From contig NZ_CP040846.1 in assembly GCF_006274605.1 (NCBI RefSeq), positions 1,743,041-1,807,040 on the forward strand: a stretch of 64,000 nucleotides of DNA, in the 5' to 3' direction. The translations under genes were made by a program, and so were the position numbers. Of this stretch, positions 29,462 to 36,699 are shown in pieces; position 1 is the first letter of the stretch; each line of letters begins with the position of its first letter. The notes under the pieces are model-generated. The model saw only the letters and a program-made list of their open reading frames with translations, had not been told where the DNA came from and did no database searches. This DNA is from Thermococcus indicus. Its GTDB lineage: Archaea; Methanobacteriota_B; Thermococci; Thermococcales; Thermococcaceae.

Positions 29462-30130
29462 ATGTCCATAATATTCACCCAACTCCACGAGGAAATTAAG
29501 TATACAGCAAAGCAGATTGGGCTCAACCTGATTTCCATCCCATGGCTCATGGCGGTTATCTACCTCTTCACCAGCTGGACTCCCCTTTCGAGCGCCGCCA
29601 TTGTCGGAACCTCCAGCTTCTCCATCGCCGTTATAGCCGCTCTATTCTTTGGAGGTTCTATAGTCCGGGAAAAGTTCCTTGGAATCCACGAGATGCTCCT
29701 CAGCCTTCCGCTCGACCCGGTCAGGCTCATGCTCACGAGAACCCTCGCGAGCTTCGTTATTGGAATAACCGGAATTGCACTGGGGAGTGCCGTGGGATGG
29801 TTCATCACACTCCACGTGAGCACTCCAATACCCCTAACAACTGTGCTCTTCGGGATTCTAATCTCGGCTCCAGCGCTCTTCAGCTTCACTTTTTTGGTGA
29901 TTTTAATAACGCTCCTCTTTCAGTCAAGGTACCTCGACATAGCGAAGTTCATCATTTTCTTCACGGCATATTTTGCACCCGCGTACATTCCCAAGTACTT
30001 CGGAGTTGGCCTCTCGTTGGAGACCGCACTGGTGTTATCGCTCCTGCTGTCTATAGGGGCACTCGCGGTCTCGTTTTCGATTATCCGTCCCTTAGGGGAG
30101 AAGCTTGCCGAGAGGATAGTGTTAGTGTGA
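29462..30130 (+). CDS. ABC-2 type permease subunit 1 of the RiPP locus
   Basis: About 222 residues with six predicted membrane helices after a short cytosolic N-terminus (HEEIKYTAKQIG). It is clearly paralogous to the permease at 33210: both share EVKYTAKELG-like starts, a central SPALFSFTFL/ISCIPLLFAF helix, a YFGVGL loop and an ERI(V/I)LV end. ATG 29462 lies 6 bases after GGTGA; a GTG at 29453 is in frame. With its partner and the ATPase at 33910 it likely forms a heteromeric exporter or immunity pump. GC content is ordinary, unlike the peptide and rSAM genes. Confidence 0.82.
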   Translation: MSIIFTQLHEEIKYTAKQIGLNLISIPWLMAVIYLFTSWTPLSSAAIVGTSSFSIAVIAALFFGGSIVREKFLGIHEMLLSLPLDPVRLMLTRTLASFVIGITGIALGSAVGWFITLHVSTPIPLTTVLFGILISAPALFSFTFLVILITLLFQSRYLDIAKFIIFFTAYFAPAYIPKYFGVGLSLETALVLSLLLSIGALAVSFSIIRPLGEKLAERIVLV

Positions 30131-30247
30131 GGTAGCGACGCCTTTGATATCCAGTGGGGCTGCATAAGTCCAAAACAATGAAAACTACCTAAAGTTGTAA
30201 AGTTTTACGTTTTTGGCATTTCTAAAATAGAGTTCTTGAAGAATTAC

Positions 30248-30256
30248 TTTTTTTTT
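30248..30256 (+). terminator. Oligo-T terminator after permease 1
   Basis: A run of nine T residues follows the permease gene by about 120 bases, just after a small palindrome TTCTTGAAGAA (30233-30243). Archaeal RNA polymerase ends transcripts at oligo-T tracts, so the peptide operon downstream is probably transcribed on its own. Confidence 0.5.
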
Positions 30257-30299
30257 AAAAATTTAATAACTCCATGTTGCTAACCCTTAGTTTAGGAAA

Positions 30300-30311
30300 G
30301 AATTAAATACT
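30300..30311 (+). promoter_or_regulatory. Putative promoter of the peptide-rSAM operon
   Basis: AGAATTAAATAC gives a purine-rich BRE-like part followed by TTAAATAC as TATA box, about 25-30 bases ahead of the GTG at 30332. This would place the transcript start almost at the ribosome site GGTGATC (30332-30337 region). Confidence 0.5.
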
Positions 30312-30331
30312 CAAAATACCATTAGATATCG

Positions 30332-30484
30332 GTGATCCCTGTGGGATGGCTGTGCTACGCGATATGTGGAACAATTTGTGTTGGGGGTTGTACAGCAGCT
30401 TGCGGTGTTACTTCAGGGGCAGCACTGGCCGTAGCTTCCCAAGGATTAATGGCAGGAGGAACTGCAGCAGCATTTGGGCGTTGA
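30332..30484 (+). CDS. Putative sactipeptide-type RiPP precursor, C-x3-C repeat
   Basis: A 50-residue peptide with cysteines at 8, 12, 16, 20 and 24, a strict every-fourth-residue register, followed by a hydrophobic tail rich in Gly, Ala, Ser and Thr with almost no charge. The GW at residues 5-6, the C-x3-C spacing and the tail recall the beta peptide of thuricin CD, a sactipeptide whose cysteine sulphurs are linked to alpha carbons. An in-frame TAG at 30323 prevents a longer N-terminus, so the leader is at most 4 residues (start GTG 30332), or 1 if GTG 30341 is used; the near absence of a leader is unusual. The radical-SAM gene starts 13 bases later. Too short for many gene finders. Confidence 0.75.
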   Translation: MIPVGWLCYAICGTICVGGCTAACGVTSGAALAVASQGLMAGGTAAAFGR

Positions 30485-30497
30485 AAGGTGAGAAGCA

Positions 30498-32009
30498 GTG
30501 TCTCAGTTCATTCGTTCTTTTACTTTTTTCCGAACGAATTCTGGTAACGAATATCTATTCGATGATATAACCGGAGTGGTACTTCAAATTCCGGCGGAGA
30601 TTAGCTCACGAATTAAACATATACTCTTCGATAGTACAACACCTGCTGAGGCCTTAATAAAGGTTTACAAAGAAGCACCTGAGGAAAATAATTATGCTAG
30701 AATTTACAAAATTTTAGAAACTCTGATCTCTAATTTTGGAGCATTTTACAGGCTTCCTATGAAGATCAGTACCTCTGAAATAGAAGAGGGTATTTTGCAG
30801 TATATGATCCTAAGAGACGGGCTTTATGAGCTACTTCTGGAAGTTACTGATAACTGCAATTTCAGATGTCGGTATTGCGTATTCGGGGGTAATTATAAAG
30901 ATTTCAGGACCCATGGATATTCGTTCATGACACTGGAAACTGCAATAAAAGCCATTGACCTGTACTTTGAGTACCTAACGGAGGGAGCGTTATTGAATCC
31001 AATGAGAGAGCCAACTATAGCTTTCTATGGAGGAGAACCTCTTCTTAACTTTAAACTTATTGAAAAGTGTGTTGAATATGTGAATCAGACTTATTCTGAT
31101 GAATTTGCCCCTCGATACACAATTACAACTAATGCTTCCTTGATAACTAAAAAAATAGCAGAATTCCTTGTCAAAAATGATTTTGATGTGTTTATAAGCT
31201 TGGATGGACCTCAAGAGGAACATAATCGGAATAGAGTCTTGGCTAACGGCAGAGGTACTTTTGACCTAGTGATAAGGGGCATATCTAACCTTAAGAATGC
31301 CCAGAGAAAACACGACGGCTCTAACAAGGAGTATTTCGCCCTAATCACATATGATCCAAAGTCAAATTTATATGATATCACGAAGTTTTTTGGTGAGGAA
31401 TCACCAATAAAGCCAATATTTGCAAATCCCGTACGTTCTATGGGTACTACGTATTATTTGCCATTTACTGAAGAAGACTACATGAATCACGAGAAGATGT
31501 TACGGGAACTCTTTAAGAAATTCCTCAATGATTCTCGGAACGGTCACAAGTCAGCCTTTTCTGAAATTTTATTTGGTGGTCCTGGATCTTTAATGTTCTA
31601 TCGGAACATGTTAAGCCGTAAGAATCCAACGGCAATATTCACCTCAACTTGTATTCCAGGGTTTAAATGGTATGTAACCACCGGTGGGAAGATTCAGGTA
31701 TGTGAAAGGGCACCCTATAGCACCATAATCAGAGACGTCAATAAAGGTCTGGATTTCTCTGCAATAAAAACACTAATTCAGAGGTACTTCAAGTTGATAG
31801 TGGATAAATGCAATTACTGTGGCCTAGCCCACAGTTGCGCAAGATGCTTTGCATACATGGATTCAGAGGACTGTACTCTCTTTAAACGCTGGGTGATTGA
31901 CGGATTAAAAACAGCATTTACAATATATGAAAATAATCCCGAGTATTTTGAAAAAAGATTGTCAGTGCTAAAAGAAAAAGGTGGAATCTATGCCGTGGAA
32001 ATTCTTTAA
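30498..32009 (+). CDS. Radical SAM/SPASM peptide maturase, canonical
   Basis: A 503-residue enzyme. The N-terminal 100 residues resemble a PqqD-like peptide-recognition domain (SGNEYLFDDITGVVLQIPAE). The radical SAM cluster motif CNFRCRYC is at residues 120-127, and AFYGGEPLL follows near 175-183. The C-terminal SPASM region has C-x12-G-x4-C (GGKIQVC) and then C-x2-C-x5-C-x2-C with a later Cys (CNYCGLAHSCARC). SPASM enzymes such as AlbA and TrnC/TrnD form thioether links in sactipeptides. GTG 30498 follows AGGTGAG. The gene is clearly AT-rich relative to its surroundings, hinting at transfer. Confidence 0.9.
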   Translation: MSQFIRSFTFFRTNSGNEYLFDDITGVVLQIPAEISSRIKHILFDSTTPAEALIKVYKEAPEENNYARIYKILETLISNFGAFYRLPMKISTSEIEEGILQYMILRDGLYELLLEVTDNCNFRCRYCVFGGNYKDFRTHGYSFMTLETAIKAIDLYFEYLTEGALLNPMREPTIAFYGGEPLLNFKLIEKCVEYVNQTYSDEFAPRYTITTNASLITKKIAEFLVKNDFDVFISLDGPQEEHNRNRVLANGRGTFDLVIRGISNLKNAQRKHDGSNKEYFALITYDPKSNLYDITKFFGEESPIKPIFANPVRSMGTTYYLPFTEEDYMNHEKMLRELFKKFLNDSRNGHKSAFSEILFGGPGSLMFYRNMLSRKNPTAIFTSTCIPGFKWYVTTGGKIQVCERAPYSTIIRDVNKGLDFSAIKTLIQRYFKLIVDKCNYCGLAHSCARCFAYMDSEDCTLFKRWVIDGLKTAFTIYENNPEYFEKRLSVLKEKGGIYAVEIL

Positions 32010-33213
32010 GCTATACCCCTGGGTATATTACTGTAAGGGAACAAATGGAGCAACACTCTACGACTGGTTGAACGGGAAAATACTGAGTCTAAACAATGAG
32101 CAGGCAAAAGTGCTGGAAAAACTAATAAATGGGGTCTTTGAGGAGGATATTCTCAAGCAGGATAATATACTGGCCAAGTTGAGGGACTTTGGGTTTGTTT
32201 CTTCGGATAATATTTACATTGACAATCTCACCTTAGGTTCAAAACTTCAAAAAGTGATGCAATTTATAAATACTTTCCATGTACAGAGACTTGATTTAGT
32301 ACTTAACACGCCATGCGACAGATATGAGTCATGTCCCATAAGAAATTCTATGGTTGTATCTCATGCATGTGAATCCTGCTTAGGATGTGCAAAAAAGGAT
32401 ATGCCAGACAGAAATATTAACCCTAAAAAACTGGCAGAGCTGTTAAATGTGTTTAGGCCTCAGGTGGTGACTCTAAGCGGGGGAGAACTGTTTAGTGATG
32501 TTCCTTTAGTCAATAATGTGTTATCTCTGCTTTTAGAGTCTAAATATCCCGATATAGCCGTTTTAATAATGCCTTTGCATTCCATTGTGAAATTCAGAAG
32601 TGAAGTTGCTAAACACACGAGTATGTTTTTAGAACGGGGCAAAAAGCTTGCACTGACTGTTGTACTTACCAAGCATGAGTTCGAAGGCATCCCGAAAATC
32701 TTAGGAATGATGAAAGAACTCAATATTACTCTGACATTTGTGGCGTATATGAATCTTGATAAACCCCCTGCAGAGATACCAGAATTGAACAGCTTACAAA
32801 AAACTGTCACAATAGTATCCGCTTTCTATTCTCTCAGCGGGCGGAACGTTCTTGAGAATCTTGAGAAATTTTTAAACATGCAATACGTGAATCCCTACAT
32901 AGTTAACTCTCCAGCAATTGAGAACTTAATAAATGCCATCGAGTATGGCTATGCCAGTTGTTTATATGGAAATCTCATGATAGACCTTCCTAATGGGATT
33001 ATAACTCCATGTAAAGGATATTGCCTCCTGAATTATATCCAGAAAGAATTAAACCGAAAAGCACTTCAGAAGGTTATGTTGTTATGGGAAGACCCATGCC
33101 GAGATTGTTCCCTAAAAGGAGCGTGCACTATATGCCGTTCGATAGTTGAATCCATTAATATCACTCCCCACTCATGTCCAATATGGGAAAAGCCTTGGAG
33201 GTTTAAGAAATGA
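31990..33213 (+). CDS. Radical SAM/SPASM-like protein with non-canonical cluster motif
   Basis: A 407-residue protein. The start resembles a PqqD-like domain (GATLYDWLNGKILSLNNEQA). Where the radical SAM CX3CX2C is expected, cysteines occur at 109 and 115 (CDRYESC) and at 127, 130 and 133 (CESCLGC, a CX2CX2C). A GGE motif (TLSGGELFSD) follows near 164. The C-terminal SPASM pattern is complete (C...G-x4-C, C-x2-C-x5-C-x2-C, later Cys). It may be a divergent maturase or a partner that lost SAM chemistry. ATG 31990 follows AAAGGTGG, overlaps the first maturase by 20 bases, and the stop overlaps the next start (ATGA), so the genes are translationally coupled. Confidence 0.85.
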   Translation: MPWKFFKLYPWVYYCKGTNGATLYDWLNGKILSLNNEQAKVLEKLINGVFEEDILKQDNILAKLRDFGFVSSDNIYIDNLTLGSKLQKVMQFINTFHVQRLDLVLNTPCDRYESCPIRNSMVVSHACESCLGCAKKDMPDRNINPKKLAELLNVFRPQVVTLSGGELFSDVPLVNNVLSLLLESKYPDIAVLIMPLHSIVKFRSEVAKHTSMFLERGKKLALTVVLTKHEFEGIPKILGMMKELNITLTFVAYMNLDKPPAEIPELNSLQKTVTIVSAFYSLSGRNVLENLEKFLNMQYVNPYIVNSPAIENLINAIEYGYASCLYGNLMIDLPNGIITPCKGYCLLNYIQKELNRKALQKVMLLWEDPCRDCSLKGACTICRSIVESINITPHSCPIWEKPWRFKK

Positions 33214-33890
33214 CTCACAAGATGATCAAATCTCCTTTAATGGAGGAAGTTAAATACACTGCGAAAGAGCTGGGAACCCTTGGAGTGAGCGCCCTGGCGA
33301 ACGTAGCTATAATCTACACGGTAATCCCCATTCTCAGCCCCGGTCTTGAGAATGGACTAACCCTTGGAATGCTGGCAGTAGCGTTCTCCCTCATGGTCAG
33401 TATCATCGTAACCTCCCCCGTATCATGGGCCAAGACGATAGGAACACTGGAGATGCAGCTCTCAGGCCCCTTCTCTCCTCGGGGAATCCTTCTCCTAAAG
33501 GCTGTGGTCGCTTCCATCTATGGACTCCTCCCTATCGGGGGAGGCCTTGCAATTGGAAGCATAGTCAGAACGTTTATTGGAGCGAAAACCACCCCGTCCT
33601 TGCTATTCTTTACCATGATCTCCTGCATTCCCCTGCTCTTTGCCTTCAGTCTGCTGTTCACACTGTTGTGTGCCCTCGTGGAGCAGAAACACCTCGATTT
33701 TCTGAAAGTTGCTGTGTTCATGGTAGCCTACCTCCTTCCCCTGTACCTTGCGAGATACTTTGGAGTCGGCCTTTATCTCTCAAGCGCCCTGTTCATCGCT
33801 CTTCTCATCCTGTCGCTTGTGCTGGCAGTTTACTTTGCAGTACTCAAGTACTATGGAGAAAGGCTCTCGGAAGCCATAATCTTGGTGTAA
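33210..33890 (+). CDS. ABC-2 type permease subunit 2 of the RiPP locus
   Basis: A 226-residue protein with six predicted membrane helices, paralogous to the permease at 29462. The ATG overlaps the stop of the second maturase by 4 bases, binding it to the peptide operon. Base composition returns to that of normal Thermococcus genes from here on. It probably pairs with permease 1 and the downstream ATPase to export the modified peptide or protect the producer. Confidence 0.84.
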   Translation: MTHKMIKSPLMEEVKYTAKELGTLGVSALANVAIIYTVIPILSPGLENGLTLGMLAVAFSLMVSIIVTSPVSWAKTIGTLEMQLSGPFSPRGILLLKAVVASIYGLLPIGGGLAIGSIVRTFIGAKTTPSLLFFTMISCIPLLFAFSLLFTLLCALVEQKHLDFLKVAVFMVAYLLPLYLARYFGVGLYLSSALFIALLILSLVLAVYFAVLKYYGERLSEAIILV

Positions 33891-33909
33891 AATATGGTGA
33901 GGTGATTCC

Positions 33910-34806
33910 ATGATAGTGCTCGAAAACGTGAGGAAGACCATTAGAGGAAAGGAAGTCCTCCGCGGGATAAGCCTGACTGTGAAGCCCGGCGAAATCCACG
34001 CCTACCTCGGCCACAATGGAGCCGGCAAAACAACAACCTTCCGCCTGATTCTCGGCATCCTCGTCCCGGACTCCGGCAGGGTAGAAGTCCTCGGCGTCAA
34101 TCCCCTCAAGAACCCGGAGGTGAGGGCCAAAATCGGCTACCTGCCCGAGTACGACCTCCTCTACCCAAACCTCACGGTTCTTAACAACCTCAGGCGCTAC
34201 GCCCTGCTGAAGGGAGTTTACGATGAGAAGGAGCTTAAGGACCTCATTGAGTTCTTCGAGCTTGAAGGGTACGCTAAAAAGAAGGTCTCAGCCCTCTCAA
34301 GCGGGACCCGGAGGAGGGTTGCGATGGCGAGGGCCTTCCTTGGGAGTCCAGAGGTTCTAATCCTCGACGAGCCCACGAGGGGCCTCGACCCCGAATGGAG
34401 GCTTAAATTCAAGCGGTTTTTGGGGGAATACGCGCGGGAAAACAACGCCTCAGTTATTTTCTCGACGCACATACTGAGCGATGTCGATGAGGTGTGCGAA
34501 AACGTCACTGTAATCATGGAGGGCAGAATACTCTTCTCGGGAAGCCTTGGGGAGTTCAAAGAACTCGCCCCAAGCGGCGAGACTGTCCTCGTGAAGGTGG
34601 CAGAAGTGAAGGGGGCCCTTCGGGTGCTTAGGGAAAACGGTTACTCACCCGAGCTGAGGGGTGAGTACATAGTGCTGGAGGACGCCGAGTCTCCGGAAAT
34701 CAACGCCCTCCTCGTGGGGGCCGGCCTGAAGGTTGAGGAGGTTAAGAGAAAGGAACCGAGCCTTGAGGAGGTTTACACCATGCTCCACGGGAGGTTGGCA
34801 CAATGA
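33910..34806 (+). CDS. ABC transporter ATPase of the RiPP locus
   Basis: A 298-residue ATP-binding subunit: Walker A GHNGAGKTT (about residues 35-43), Q-loop region YLPEYDLLYPNL, signature ALSSGTRRRV (a variant of LSGGQ), Walker B VLILDEPTRGLDP and switch FSTHILSD. The extra C-terminal 80 residues match ABC-2 drug/peptide exporter ATPases (CcmA/NatA type). The ribosome site GAGGTGATTCC lies just before the ATG, 19 bases after permease 2. It would energise the two permeases. Confidence 0.93.
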   Translation: MIVLENVRKTIRGKEVLRGISLTVKPGEIHAYLGHNGAGKTTTFRLILGILVPDSGRVEVLGVNPLKNPEVRAKIGYLPEYDLLYPNLTVLNNLRRYALLKGVYDEKELKDLIEFFELEGYAKKKVSALSSGTRRRVAMARAFLGSPEVLILDEPTRGLDPEWRLKFKRFLGEYARENNASVIFSTHILSDVDEVCENVTVIMEGRILFSGSLGEFKELAPSGETVLVKVAEVKGALRVLRENGYSPELRGEYIVLEDAESPEINALLVGAGLKVEEVKRKEPSLEEVYTMLHGRLAQ

Positions 34807-34971
34807 AGCCCCGGGAAGTGGCACTCTGGAAGTTCCTTAAACCTTGTCTTCCCGGATAATGAGTTCATCAGTCTCTTCCTCCGGGCCATGCGGGTGGTCA
34901 GAACAGAAAACGCCGAGGCGTTAATAAGGCACGTCCTTAATAAGATGGGCAGGTTCAGCATAGCCGGGTGA
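34803..34971 (+). pseudogene. Internally deleted remnant of a gene coupled to the ABC ATPase
   Basis: ATG 34803 overlaps the ATPase stop (ATGA) and starts a plausible protein N-terminus (MKPREVALWKFLK) that hits a stop after 18 codons. In the next frame, without delay, a convincing C-terminus (DNEFISLFLRAMRVVRT...LNKMGRFSIAG) ends at TGA 34969-34971. The middle of the gene is missing, so an original translationally coupled gene, probably a third transporter component, has been lost by deletion. Confidence 0.6.
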
Positions 34972-35004
34972 AAGTTGAGGACGGGGGTTTAATTTTCTCC
35001 CCAA

Positions 35005-35242
35005 TTAGTCCAGAATTTCGTAGCTTTTGACTGCTGAGCTCTTCTCAAGCTCCTCAAGCCGTGACGTTATTTCAATGTATATTATCGTACACTTTTAGAA
35101 ATCGCTCCTTTGGTTTTGGCAGTAGTAGTCCGTTTCCGTGGGGATTCTTTCTAAGCAGATATATCGTATGATCCGCTGTTGTCACCTCCATGGTAAATGT
35201 CAAGAAACGGCACCATTCTTCTCCACCCTCTTCTGTGATGGC
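35005..35242 (-). pseudogene. Decayed small gene, frameshifted
   Basis: On the minus strand a frame open from 35242 encodes a credible sequence (EEWCRFLTFTMEVTTADHT, then YLLRKNPHGNGLLLPKPKE) and stops at 35072. The neighbouring frame then gives IEITSRLEELEKSSAVKSYEILD and a stop at 35005. A single indel near the AAAA run around 35090-35096 would join the two. No family recognised. Confidence 0.45.
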
Positions 35243-35300
35243 TTAATTACACAGTCTGGGACTTAAATGGCTTTCCTGCTTGGAGGAAGGTTTAAATAAC

Positions 35301-35314
35301 ATAATCGCGATTAT
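35301..35314. promoter_or_regulatory. Palindromic operator at the ATPase promoter
   Basis: ATAATCGCGATTAT is a perfect 14-bp palindrome. It sits between a TATA-like TTTAAATAAC (35291-35300) and the ATG at 35321, right at the expected transcription start, an ideal place for a dimeric repressor. Confidence 0.55.
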
Positions 35315-35320
35315 ATAACC

Positions 35321-36697
35321 ATGATTACGCATAGGTTCATTGACAGGGAGGAGGAGCTGAAAGCCCTGAGGAACGCCTTTGAAAGGGGAGCACTCATCGT
35401 CGTCTACGGCAGGAGGAGGGTCGGGAAGACGAGGCTCCTCGTGGAGGCGTCAAAGGACTTCAAGACCCTCTATCACCTCTGCAAGGAGGAAGAGGTCGGT
35501 GAAACCCTGAAAACGCTCAACGCAAAGCTCCTCTCCCTCACGGGTGACGTTTCCCTCCTAAAACATCCAATTCGCTCCTTCGAGGAGTTCTTTGAGAGGG
35601 TTCCCGATGATGCGGTGGTCATCTTTGATGAGTTCCAGATTCTTGCCAAAAACCATCCAAGAATCCTCGGGGTGATTCAGGAGCACCTCGACTTCAGGAG
35701 AAGCGGGAGCATCGTCCTCTGCGGCTCAAGCATCTCGATGATGGAGGAGCTTGTTTCCTACGGGAGCCCAATCTACGGGCGAAGAACGCTCTCGCTGAAG
35801 GTCAAACCGCTGAAGTTCCGGCACATCGGCGGGTTCTTTCCAGGTTACAGCCTTGAAGACCTCGTCAAGGTCTACGGCATGGTCGATGGAATCCCCGAGT
35901 ACCTGCTTCGCCTTGACCCGTCCCTTTCCCCTGAGGAGAACGCACGCGAGGAGTTCTTCGGCAGGGGCTTCCTCTATGATGAGGCCGAGTACCTGCTCCG
36001 CTACGAGTTGAGGGATTTGAGCACCTACAACACAATCCTTGAGGCGATAAGCTACGGGCACCGCTCCTTTGGTGAGCTAAGGAACTCCACCGGAATCGAC
36101 GGTTCAAAGCTCACCAGATACCTTAGCATACTCATCAACCTCGGTATCGTCGGTAGGGAAGCGCCGGTGACGGAGAAGCCGAAGAAGCGGACGAGGAACT
36201 CCCGCTACTTCATAGCGGACAACTACTTTGCCTTCTACTACACCTTCGTCTACCCCTTCAAAGAGAGCATAGAGCTCGGCCTTCCGGAGGATGCAGTTGA
36301 AAACTTCGAGAGGAACTTCAACCGCTACCTTGGCTCCGTCTTTGAGGGGATAGCAAGGGAGTTTCTGATTGAGCTCAACAAAGCTCAAAAATTGCCTTTC
36401 CGCTTCACGAAAATTGGAAGATGGTGGAGGAAAGGAGAGGAGATTGACCTGGTGGCGTTGAATGAAAGGGAGAGAAAGGCCCTGTTCGTGGAAGTCAAGT
36501 GGAAAGACCTCAGCGGGCGGGAAGCGCGGGGGATTTTGAGGGACTTGGAGAGAAAGGCCGAGCTCGTGGGACTCGATGAATGGGAGAATTTTTACGGGCT
36601 GGTGGCCAAGGATGTTAGGGGGAAAGAAACCCTCAACAGCGAGCGTTTTTCGGTCTGGGATTTGAAGGACTTTGAGGGCCATTCAATCAAAAGTTGA
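35321..36697 (+). CDS. Archaeal P-loop ATPase with DUF234 nuclease-like C-terminus
   Basis: A 458-residue protein of the same kind as the broken gene at 1719. It has an FIDREEELKAL start, Walker A GRRRVGKTR (residues 31-39), Walker B VVIFDEFQIL, a GSSISMMEEL segment, a winged-helix region (SFGELRNSTGIDGSKLTRYL) and a C-terminal EEIDLVALNERERKALFVEVKW motif of PD-(D/E)xK type. The class is abundant in Thermococcales; roles in genome defence or toxin-antitoxin behaviour have been suggested but are not established. The promoter carries a 14-bp palindrome. Confidence 0.87.
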   Translation: MITHRFIDREEELKALRNAFERGALIVVYGRRRVGKTRLLVEASKDFKTLYHLCKEEEVGETLKTLNAKLLSLTGDVSLLKHPIRSFEEFFERVPDDAVVIFDEFQILAKNHPRILGVIQEHLDFRRSGSIVLCGSSISMMEELVSYGSPIYGRRTLSLKVKPLKFRHIGGFFPGYSLEDLVKVYGMVDGIPEYLLRLDPSLSPEENAREEFFGRGFLYDEAEYLLRYELRDLSTYNTILEAISYGHRSFGELRNSTGIDGSKLTRYLSILINLGIVGREAPVTEKPKKRTRNSRYFIADNYFAFYYTFVYPFKESIELGLPEDAVENFERNFNRYLGSVFEGIAREFLIELNKAQKLPFRFTKIGRWWRKGEEIDLVALNERERKALFVEVKWKDLSGREARGILRDLERKAELVGLDEWENFYGLVAKDVRGKETLNSERFSVWDLKDFEGHSIKS

Positions 36698-36699
36698 AA

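Noticed and set aside
30346-30570. ATG-started frame overlapping the Cys-ladder peptide, with a ribosome site at good spacing
   Set aside because: It encodes an ordinary mixed sequence, runs into the maturase gene, and lacks any pattern. The other frame has the exact cysteine register and ends just before the maturase. It is kept in mind as a test for the precursor call.
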